DNA of 52,453 nt from Pseudomonadales bacterium (lineage in GTDB: Bacteria > Pseudomonadota > Gammaproteobacteria > Pseudomonadales > Azotimanducaceae), in assembly GCA_022825925.1 (NCBI GenBank), contig JAJDVW010000033.1, forward strand, positions 1-52,453. Direction: 5' to 3'. Each line of letters starts with the position of its first letter. The stretch's first letter is position 1. Positions 45,798 to 52,453 of the stretch are shown here, in pieces. The notes under the pieces were generated by a model. It had not been told where the DNA came from. It saw nothing but the letters and a program-made list of their open reading frames with translations, and did not search any database. Made by a program: the position numbers and the translations under genes.

Positions 45798-45826
45798 ACA
45801 ATGTGGCAAATGCGCCACAAAGTCAA
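45798..45826 (-). promoter_or_regulatory. Candidate promoter of the minus-strand HTH gene, with operator between its elements
   Basis: Read on the minus strand, TTGACT (45826-45821) and CATTGT (45803-45798) are 17 bases apart. Inverted repeat 1 (45802-45819) fills the spacer almost exactly. The predicted transcription start is at or next to the ATG at 45791, which leaves no room for a ribosome binding site. Confidence 0.55.
45802..45819. promoter_or_regulatory. Inverted repeat 1: TGTGGC-N6-GCCACA
   Basis: This 18-base operator-like palindrome (TGTGGCAAATGCGCCACA) has six-base arms, complementary without mismatch. It shares arms and most of its spacer with inverted repeat 2, centred 70 bases away. 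It overlaps the promoter of the minus-strand gene. Confidence 0.7.
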
Positions 45827-45871
45827 CGATTTGGGGGTGGTCCAAGCGCCGCTGTACGCCACGGATGTAGT

Positions 45872-45889
45872 CGTGGCATATTCGCCACA
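45872..45889. promoter_or_regulatory. Inverted repeat 2: CGTGGC-N6-GCCACA, ending on the plus-strand start codon
   Basis: This 18-base sequence CGTGGCATATTCGCCACA follows the pattern GTGGCAWATKCGCCACA shared with repeat 1. Its last base is the A of the ATG at 45889, so the plus-strand gene has no ribosome binding site. CATATT within the spacer region would serve as a -10 with transcription starting at the ATG. An additional half-site GCCAC lies at 45858-45862. Confidence 0.7.
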
Positions 45890-46818
45890 TGAAATCGTTC
45901 CGGACCATCGTCGAGCAGCAGTTGACGCAACGCGGAACCTCGGCGATCCGCGCCGCGCTCGGCGCTGGCATGACGCGCGACGCCATCCGCTCGGTCCTGC
46001 GCGGACGCTCGCCGTCCGTGGAGCGCGCCGCCGAAATCTGCGCGGCGCTCGACCTCGAGTTCTACATCGGCCCGCGGCGATCCGGCACTGGCTCGGTGGA
46101 GTCCGCGTCACAGGAGATGGGCGGCCTCGATCACATACGCGACCGTAGACTGGTGGAATTGTTAGGGTTGATCGTGGGGCATTGGCAGGCGCTGGAAAGC
46201 GACTATGCGCGGGCGGATTTCCTCCTGCGGCTGTACGAGCGGGAGCCGCGGCTTCGCGAGGCGGCGGGCCGGCGCCGGGGCGGCCGGTACCGCTTCCCCA
46301 AACGCGCGCTCCGGGCCGTTTCCGAGGAGGTGCAGGCGCTCGGGTCGGCGGCCGACGCGGACCGCATCGAGGCGACGCCGTTGCTGGATTCGCTGCGCGG
46401 GCACGGCGTGCGCCCGGCGCACCCGGTCTACGACGAACTCCGCCGCCTGGTGGGCCCGCAGTCGCACGCGGCGATCTGCCAGGCGTTCCTGCGCGCCGGG
46501 GTATGGCTGGACGTGCATATCCGTACCCCGGAGGAAGGCGCCGCGCGACCGCGGGCGCGCGGCGTCATGGAGTGGCGGCGGCCCAACTATCGCGTCGTGT
46601 ACAGCGCGGATCTGGCCCATGTCGGCGCCAGGCTGGACAACGGGTGGGTCGTGATGCTCGGCGGTAACGTCGAACGGCTGATCGCCGAGGGTCTGGTGAA
46701 GGGGGAGGCGCGCGAGCGCCACGTGCCGTACCGGGGCCAGGCTCCGACCTCGCTGGTCGCCGAACTCGTGTGGGCGCCGCCGGCGGAGGCCGTGCCGGGC
46801 GCCGAAGCCCGGGAGTGA
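45889..46818 (+). CDS. XRE-type HTH regulator with unknown C-terminal domain
   Basis: This is a 309-residue protein. Residues 1-62 form an HTH of the phage-repressor type (IRAALGAGMTRDAIRSVLRGRSPSVERAAEICAALDLEFYIG). The LEFYIG ending is typical of S24-type repressors, but no S24 peptidase domain follows. The following 240 residues hold LIVGHWQALESDYARADFLLRLY and VMEWRRPNYRVVYSADLAHVGARLDNGWVVMLGG, which I do not recognise. The first ATG (45889) overlaps inverted repeat 2 and would give a leaderless message. It is divergent from the 216-residue HTH gene and lies 141 bases upstream of the first LuxR-type gene, which has its own ribosome binding site. Confidence 0.75.
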   Translation: MKSFRTIVEQQLTQRGTSAIRAALGAGMTRDAIRSVLRGRSPSVERAAEICAALDLEFYIGPRRSGTGSVESASQEMGGLDHIRDRRLVELLGLIVGHWQALESDYARADFLLRLYEREPRLREAAGRRRGGRYRFPKRALRAVSEEVQALGSAADADRIEATPLLDSLRGHGVRPAHPVYDELRRLVGPQSHAAICQAFLRAGVWLDVHIRTPEEGAARPRARGVMEWRRPNYRVVYSADLAHVGARLDNGWVVMLGGNVERLIAEGLVKGEARERHVPYRGQAPTSLVAELVWAPPAEAVPGAEARE

Positions 46819-46959
46819 CGCTTGGCGGCACGCTCGCCGCCTTGGAGGCGCCGCGCGGCCCGCGCCGGCGCCGGCTGCGCGAGAACGTGCGAATGGCTGA
46901 GTGACGCGCCGCGCCCAGTACGGTAACGTTGCGGTTTTGGGCTCGTACCGAGGAGGGGC

Positions 46960-49683
46960 ATGGCGCGCGCTCGGGACAATCCCGTTTCCGCGGCGACGGC
47001 CGCGACGGGAGGCGAAGCGCCGTTTCGGGTGGTCCCCGAGAAGACCGTCGTCCCGGATGCGCCCGCGGTCGTCCTGCACCGTCCGCAACTCGTGGAGCGC
47101 TTCGATCCCGTCCTGCGGCGGTTGACCGTGCTCAGGAGTCCCGGCGGGTTCGGCAAGACGACCCTCCTCGGAGAGATGTGCCGCCGGGCGCAGGCGCGGG
47201 GGGATCGGGTCGTCTGGCTGTCGATCGACGAACGGGACGACGGGCCGCGGGTGGTCGCCCACCTGGCGTACGCCGCCGACGTGCCCTGGGACGTCCACGA
47301 ATCGCTCGCCGGGCCGGCGCGGGACGCCGAAGTGCGTTGCCTCGATGCCTTGTGCGCCGCGATTCGGGCGGACGGCAGGCGCTGGGTGCTCGCGGTCGAC
47401 GAACTCGACCGGATCGCCGACGGCGGCGCCGCCATCGTCGATCGCCTGATCTTGCGGGGCCCGGCCAATCTCCACCTGGCGCTGGCCTGCCGTCAGCTTC
47501 CCGGCGCCATCGACGTCGCCACGCCGATCGCCGAGGGACGGGGCGCCATCGCGGGCACCGAGGAGCTGCGGTTCACCGTGGCGGAGCTCGGGTCCTTCCT
47601 GGGCCCCGCGGTCCCGCCCGAGCGGGTGCGCGAATTCTGGACGGAGTCCGCCGGCTGGCCCATCGCCGCCCGTCTGCGGAGGAACACGCCCGACGCGCGC
47701 CTCGGCGAGGTGTCCGACGAGGCGTCCGAACTGTCGTTGAACTGGGTGGCGGCGCGCCTCATGCGTGGCGTCGGGGACGAAGATCGGCGTTTCCTCCTCG
47801 AGGCGGGGTGCGTCGACTGGGCGGACGGGAGGATGTTCGACGAAGTCCTCGGCCCAGGGTCGGCGGAGCGCCTGCGGCGCATGCCCGTCATGCGGGGTCT
47901 CGTCCAGGAGCTCGACGGCGGGGCCACCTTCAGGCTGCACCCGCTGGTCCGCCGGTACGCGGAGCGGGAACTGCGGCTGCAGGACGACGGCGGCGCCGAT
48001 CTTCGGGGCCGCATCGCCAGGGCCCTGGCCGCGCGGGGACGGATCGTCGAGGCCATGCACCAGGCCCTCGAAGCGGACGACGGCGAGCTGGCGGCGGAGA
48101 CGCTCGAGCAGGCCGGCGGCGTACGACTGGTCCTGAAGGCGGGGGTCCAGGGTCTGCTGGACGCCGTTGCCGTCCTTCCCGAGGGCCTGCTCCACCGCTC
48201 CCCGCGGCTCGCGCTCGCGCAGCTCGCCGCCGATTCGATCCACAAGGGGGTTCCCGGGTTGGCGGTGGCGGCGCAGCTCCCGCTGCGGGACGACGAAGGG
48301 GATCCCGATCTGCAAGTCGATCGTCTCCTGGTGCGGGTGCTCTCGCTGATACGCGGGTGCGTCGGAGTCGGTTCGCCAGAGGTGCGCGCCACCAGGGAGG
48401 CCAGCTTCCGGGCCTTGCTCGAAGTCGGGTCGGACGGCCTCGTCCTCGGTGGAATCGCGCACGGCCACGCGATCCTCGACTACGCGGCGGGCGACCTCGA
48501 CCAGGCGCTGACCTGCGTCCGGCGCGCCTGCGCCGCTCCGTCCGCCTTGCCGAGCGCGAAGATGCTGGAGGGCGCGATCCTCTTCGCGCGCGGCGACGTG
48601 GAGGAGTCGGAGGCCGCGCTGACGTCGGCGCGACGCGCCGCCCAGCGCGACTTCGCCGGCCACGAGATACCGGGACTGATCGGCGACGCGTTCACCGCCG
48701 AGCTCGCCCTCGAGACGAACCGGACCGCGATGGCCGGCCGGCGCGCGCCGGCGCTACCCCGGCTCGCGAGCGTGGCCGCGTGGCTGGATGTCTACGCGGC
48801 GGCGGTGGACGTGCGCGCGGAACTCGCCTTGCGCCGGAACGCCGCCGACCGGGCGTTGCGGATCCTCGAGGACGCGTGGACGTTCGCGCATGGGAGGCGC
48901 CTTGCGAGCTTCGTCCGCTGGCTGGTCGGGGCCCGCGCGTCGATGCTGGTCCGGGTCGGAGCGGTGGACCGGGCGGATGCGCTCTGGCGGCGGGAGGGCT
49001 CGCCGACGGACACGGCGGCGCTGGTCGACCTCGACGGCCAGAGCTGGCGCGAGATGGAGTCGTTCTGCGGCGCGCGGATACGGCTGCTGGCCGCGGCCGG
49101 AGAGTGCGGCGCGGCGCTGGAGCTGGGGCGGGCGTTCGCGGCGCGCGCGCGTGACCGCGGCCTCGCCCGGTCGGAGAGCTGGGCGACGGCGCTGGCGATG
49201 CATGCCGCATGGCTCGGCGGCGACGCGGCGGCCGCGCGGGAGTTCCTGATCGAAAACCTGAGGGTCTTCCAGCGGACGGGCTTCTCGAGGGCGCTGGCGA
49301 CGCACGCCGACGCGGCGGGTCCCCTGCTCCGGGGACTCGACGCCCCCGACGCGGGTCTTGGCGCGGCGAAGGATGCGGTCCTCGCGGTGCTCGCCGTTGG
49401 CGACGAGCATGTCCAGCGGAAGTTCACGCCGCGCGAACTCGAGGTTCTGGCCCGCCTGCCGCACGCGAGCGACAAGGAAATCGCCCGAGCGCTGGGCATC
49501 AGCGGCAACGGCGTCCGTTATCATCTGAAGAACATCTTCGGGAAGCTCGGCGTCGCCGGCCGGCGCGACGCCGCGAAACAGGCTCGGCTGCTGGGCCTGC
49601 TCCCTCCTCCCGGGGCTCCCGGGGCTCTTGGAGATAGCGACGCGGTGGTCCCGGACGGTAGCGACTCCGCCTTTTGGCGGTAG
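46960..49683 (+). CDS. MalT-like STAND-ATPase LuxR-family regulator, copy 1
   Basis: This 907-residue protein has an N-terminal STAND NTPase with Walker A SPGGFGKT at residues 60-67 and Walker B VLAVDE near 143-148. A winged-helix and a long helical sensor region of degenerate TPRs follow, and a C-terminal LuxR-type HTH at about 822-885 (FTPRELEVLARL, KEIARALGISGNGVRYHLKNIFGKLGV). MalT-type proteins bind ATP and an inducer, then oligomerise and activate transcription. AGGAGG lies just before the ATG. A closely similar copy follows in tandem, 89 bases after the stop. The inducer and targets are unknown. Confidence 0.93.
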   Translation: MARARDNPVSAATAATGGEAPFRVVPEKTVVPDAPAVVLHRPQLVERFDPVLRRLTVLRSPGGFGKTTLLGEMCRRAQARGDRVVWLSIDERDDGPRVVAHLAYAADVPWDVHESLAGPARDAEVRCLDALCAAIRADGRRWVLAVDELDRIADGGAAIVDRLILRGPANLHLALACRQLPGAIDVATPIAEGRGAIAGTEELRFTVAELGSFLGPAVPPERVREFWTESAGWPIAARLRRNTPDARLGEVSDEASELSLNWVAARLMRGVGDEDRRFLLEAGCVDWADGRMFDEVLGPGSAERLRRMPVMRGLVQELDGGATFRLHPLVRRYAERELRLQDDGGADLRGRIARALAARGRIVEAMHQALEADDGELAAETLEQAGGVRLVLKAGVQGLLDAVAVLPEGLLHRSPRLALAQLAADSIHKGVPGLAVAAQLPLRDDEGDPDLQVDRLLVRVLSLIRGCVGVGSPEVRATREASFRALLEVGSDGLVLGGIAHGHAILDYAAGDLDQALTCVRRACAAPSALPSAKMLEGAILFARGDVEESEAALTSARRAAQRDFAGHEIPGLIGDAFTAELALETNRTAMAGRRAPALPRLASVAAWLDVYAAAVDVRAELALRRNAADRALRILEDAWTFAHGRRLASFVRWLVGARASMLVRVGAVDRADALWRREGSPTDTAALVDLDGQSWREMESFCGARIRLLAAAGECGAALELGRAFAARARDRGLARSESWATALAMHAAWLGGDAAAAREFLIENLRVFQRTGFSRALATHADAAGPLLRGLDAPDAGLGAAKDAVLAVLAVGDEHVQRKFTPRELEVLARLPHASDKEIARALGISGNGVRYHLKNIFGKLGVAGRRDAAKQARLLGLLPPPGAPGALGDSDAVVPDGSDSAFWR

Positions 49684-49772
49684 CGAAGCCTGCCGCATGC
49701 GTTTCCTTCCGTCACTCTTTCTCGCACTCTTTCTCGGTTATGCTTTCGCCCGCGAGTTCGTCGGGGAGGGGC

Positions 49773-52453
49773 ATGGTGCCCACTGAGCAGAATGTCGTGC
49801 GCGTCGCGAGGGATGCGTTCGGGTCGGGACGTCGCGTGCCGTTTCGGGTGGTCCCGGAAAAGACCGCCATTCCGGATCCTCCGGTGGGCGTCCTGCACCG
49901 GCGGGAACTCGTGGAGCGGCTCGACCCCGCCCGGCGGCGGCTGACGGTGCTCGTCGCTCCGGGCGGTTTCGGCAAGACCACCCTGCTTGCGGACTGCTGC
50001 CAAAGGATGAGGGCGCGCGGCGAGCAGGTCATCTGGCTGTCCGTCGACGAGGAGGACGATGCCCAGCGGGTGGTAGCCCACCTGGCGTACGCCGCCGACC
50101 TGCCGTGGGGCGTCGACGGTGCCGCGAAGGGCACGTTCGGGGATCCGGAGATGCACGTCCTCGACTCCGTGCTCGACGCGATCCGGGCCGACGGACGGCC
50201 CTGGGTGGTGGCCGTGGACGAACTGGAGCGCATCTCCGACAGCGGCACGCGCGTCGTCGACTACCTGATCTGGCGGGGCCCGGCCAATCTCCACGTGGCG
50301 CTTGCCTGTCGGCAGGTGCCCCCTTCCATCGACATCGCGACGCCCGTCGCGGCGGGCAGGGGCATCGTCGCGGGAGTGGAGGAACTCCGTTTCACGCTCG
50401 CGGAGTTCGGGGATTTCCTCGGCGGCGCGGTGTCGCGGGAACGCCTTCGCGAACTGTGGGCCGAAGCCGAAGGTTGGCCCATCGCCGCCTGCCTGCAAAG
50501 GAACATAGCGGAACATGGGGCGGGCTCCGACGACGGGACCGGGCTGTCCCACAACTGGGTGGCGGCGCGCCTCATGCGCGGGCTTGCGGCGCGTGATCGG
50601 CGTTTCCTGCTCGAGGCGGGGTCCTTCGAGTGGGTGGACGCGCGGATGTTCGACGAGGTGATGGGCCCCGGGTCGGCGCAACGCCTCGTCGGCATGCCCG
50701 TCCTGCGAGGTCTCGTACAGGGGATCGACGGCGGGACGGCCTTCAGGCTGCACCCGCTCGTTCGCCACCACGCCCTGGAGGAACTGCGGGCGCTTGGCGA
50801 CGGCGAAGACCTGCACCGCCGCATAGCGAAGGCCCTGGCCCGGCGCGGACGGACGGTCACCGCCATGCGCCAGGCGCTCGAAGCGGGCGATGACGATCTG
50901 GCCGGGGAGATCTTCGACGAGGCCGGCGCCGTCCGGCTGGTCCTGAGGGGGGGAATGCGAAGCCTGCAGGACGCCGTTGCCCTCGTTCCGGAAGAGGTGA
51001 TGCGCCGCCGCCCGCGGCTCCAGCTCGCGCAACATGCCGTCGACATGATGAACGTCACGCTGCCCCGGCCCATGCCCGAAGGGGTGTGGTCAAACCAGCC
51101 GGAGCGGGACGCGGGCGACCGCGAACTGCAAATCGACGGGATCATCCTCCGCGGTGTCTTCCTCATGTGCAGTTGCGTGCCGGTCGGCGCGCGCGAGGTG
51201 CGCGCCACGATGGATGCCAGCACCCGGCTCCTGGCCGAACGGGAGCTGGAGCCGCTCGCCGCCGGCGGATTCCACTACGGACACGCGGTCTACCACCACC
51301 AGCGAGGCGACCTCGCCGCCGCGTTGACCGCCGCGCGGCGCGTGGGGGGCTTCGCCGACGCCTGCCCGTCGGCTTGGCTGAGCGCCAGGCTGGTGGAGGG
51401 CGCGACCCTGTTCGCCCGCGGCGACGTCGAGGAGGCCGAGGCCGTGCTGGCCTCGGCGCAGCGCACCGCGCAGCGGGGCTTCGCCGGCTACGAGAGCCCC
51501 GAGCTGATCTGCGACGCGTTCACCGCGGAGGTCGCCCTCGAGACGAACCGCGTCACGATGGCCGGCCGGCGCACGCGCGCGCTGGACCAGCTCGCCGGCG
51601 TGGGGGCCTGGCTGGACGTGTACGCGGCAGCCGTCGAGGTGCGCGTCGAACTTGCGTTTCGCCAGGGTCCACCCACCCGGGCGTTGAAGCTCCTGGAGGA
51701 AGCATGGACGTTCGCGCAGAGCCGCCGTCTCGAGAGCTTTGTGCGGTGGTTGGCGGCGGTCCGGGTGTCCGCGCTGCTCAAGGCCGGAGAACTGGCGGAG
51801 GCGGAGCAGTCCTGGCGGCAGCAGGGACTGCCCACGGACCCCGCGGCGCTGGCCGACCTCGAAGGCCAGAGCTGGCGGGAGATGGAAGCCGTCTGTGGCG
51901 CGCGGGTGCGGTTGCTGGTGGCGGCGAAGGAGCACCGCGCGGCGCTCGAGGTCGCCCGTGCGTACGCCGCGCGGGCCCGCGAGAGCGGCCTGGCGCGCTC
52001 GGAGAGCTGGGCCACGGCGCTGGCCATGCATGCCGCATGGCTCGCCGGCGACATGGCGGCCGCGCAGGAAGCGTTGATCGAACACCTCCGGGTCTTGCAG
52101 CGGAGCGGTTTCGTGAGGGCCCTGGTGGAACATGCGGAGGCGGCGACCGCGGTGCTCCAGGGGCTCGATACGCTCCTCGCGGAGCTGAAGGAGGCGGAGG
52201 AAGCCGCGCTTGCGGTGATCGGCGCCGTGGGAGGCGATTCCTCCGACTCCTCCGAGGCCGAACTCAGCCCGCGTGAGATGCAGATCCTGACCCAGCTCCC
52301 CGATGCCAGCAACAAGGAGATCGCCCGCACCGTCGGGATCACGGAGAACGGCGTCCGCTATCACCTGAAGAACATCTTCAGCAAGCTCGGCGTTGGCGAC
52401 CGTCGCGCCGCCGCGCAGCAGGCCCGGGCGCTCGGCCTGCTCGACGCTTCCCC
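49773..52453 (+). CDS. MalT-like STAND-ATPase LuxR-family regulator, copy 2 (3' end outside window)
   Basis: This tandem paralogue of the previous gene is open to the window edge (893 residues visible). Walker A APGGFGKT is at residues 62-69, WVVAVDELERI is the Walker B strand, and the LuxR HTH is complete (LSPREMQILTQL near 831, then KEIARTVGITENGVRYHLKNIFSKLGV). Only the short tail after it is cut off. Similarity to copy 1 runs along the whole length, including the shared opening PFRVVPEKT, so the pair arose by duplication. The sensor region differs most near residues 420-450. GGAGG precedes the ATG. A direct repeat of CACTCTTTCTCG lies upstream at about 49715-49740. Confidence 0.93.
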   Translation, partial: MVPTEQNVVRVARDAFGSGRRVPFRVVPEKTAIPDPPVGVLHRRELVERLDPARRRLTVLVAPGGFGKTTLLADCCQRMRARGEQVIWLSVDEEDDAQRVVAHLAYAADLPWGVDGAAKGTFGDPEMHVLDSVLDAIRADGRPWVVAVDELERISDSGTRVVDYLIWRGPANLHVALACRQVPPSIDIATPVAAGRGIVAGVEELRFTLAEFGDFLGGAVSRERLRELWAEAEGWPIAACLQRNIAEHGAGSDDGTGLSHNWVAARLMRGLAARDRRFLLEAGSFEWVDARMFDEVMGPGSAQRLVGMPVLRGLVQGIDGGTAFRLHPLVRHHALEELRALGDGEDLHRRIAKALARRGRTVTAMRQALEAGDDDLAGEIFDEAGAVRLVLRGGMRSLQDAVALVPEEVMRRRPRLQLAQHAVDMMNVTLPRPMPEGVWSNQPERDAGDRELQIDGIILRGVFLMCSCVPVGAREVRATMDASTRLLAERELEPLAAGGFHYGHAVYHHQRGDLAAALTAARRVGGFADACPSAWLSARLVEGATLFARGDVEEAEAVLASAQRTAQRGFAGYESPELICDAFTAEVALETNRVTMAGRRTRALDQLAGVGAWLDVYAAAVEVRVELAFRQGPPTRALKLLEEAWTFAQSRRLESFVRWLAAVRVSALLKAGELAEAEQSWRQQGLPTDPAALADLEGQSWREMEAVCGARVRLLVAAKEHRAALEVARAYAARARESGLARSESWATALAMHAAWLAGDMAAAQEALIEHLRVLQRSGFVRALVEHAEAATAVLQGLDTLLAELKEAEEAALAVIGAVGGDSSDSSEAELSPREMQILTQLPDASNKEIARTVGITENGVRYHLKNIFSKLGVGDRRAAAQQARALGLLDAS

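Noticed and set aside
45801..46148. Plus-strand ORF of 115 codons starting before the HTH gene
   Set aside because: It runs through both inverted repeats and overlaps the HTH gene in another frame; its composition is that of a shadow frame.
49667..49680. CCGCC-tttt-GGCGG hairpin at the end of the first LuxR-type gene as a terminator
   Set aside because: The stem is only five bases, lies inside the coding region, and no T-run follows.
49521..51035. A 504-codon minus-strand ORF over the second LuxR-type gene
   Set aside because: The plus strand carries a complete STAND/LuxR protein here; the antisense frame has no recognisable domain.

Overview
The window is GC-rich DNA from a proteobacterium, most likely an uncultured gammaproteobacterium. 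Two chromosomal blocks support this. One is pepA-holC-valS transcribed divergently from lptF-lptG, the arrangement found in Escherichia coli. The other is skp-lpxD-fabZ-lpxA. No tRNA, rRNA, CRISPR array or recognisable transposase gene was seen.

1-16.7 kb is a metabolic accessory region of oxidoreductases and hydrolases: the end of a flavin monooxygenase, an LLM-class (luciferase-like) oxidoreductase, a D-2-hydroxyacid dehydrogenase, three related SDR copies (one intact, one frameshifted, one a deleted remnant), a tyrosine phosphatase, two beta-lactamase-fold serine hydrolases, an amidohydrolase, a Baeyer-Villiger-type monooxygenase, another SDR, an azoreductase, an alpha/beta hydrolase and an O-methyltransferase. 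A vapBC toxin-antitoxin pair, an Uma2 nuclease-fold gene, a hairpin cluster and at least three decayed genes mark it as rearranged.

16.7-23.7 kb is housekeeping: valS, holC and pepA on the minus strand, lptFG on the plus strand. A two-gene module of lower conservation (a small frameshifted protein and a large protein with an ImmA/IrrE-type HExxH peptidase domain) sits between lptG and the next operon.

25.8-36.05 kb is a tightly coupled MoxR/Bat operon: moxR, a DUF58 protein, a lipoprotein with a DUF4381-like C-terminal region, two VWA proteins (BatA- and BatB-like), an 817-residue coiled-coil/TPR protein and a BatD-BatE-like fusion. Most junctions overlap as TGATG or GTGA. Two D-threonine-aldolase-like genes follow; the first lacks the PLP lysine and much of the barrel.

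37.9-44.3 kb holds a single-chain biotin-dependent acyl-CoA carboxylase, then skp-lpxD-fabZ-lpxA for outer-membrane protein chaperoning and lipid A synthesis.

44.3-52.45 kb is accessory again: two small membrane proteins, then a divergent pair of helix-turn-helix genes whose intergenic space carries two copies of one inverted repeat positioned over the promoters. It ends with two tandem MalT-like STAND/LuxR regulators, the second cut by the window edge.
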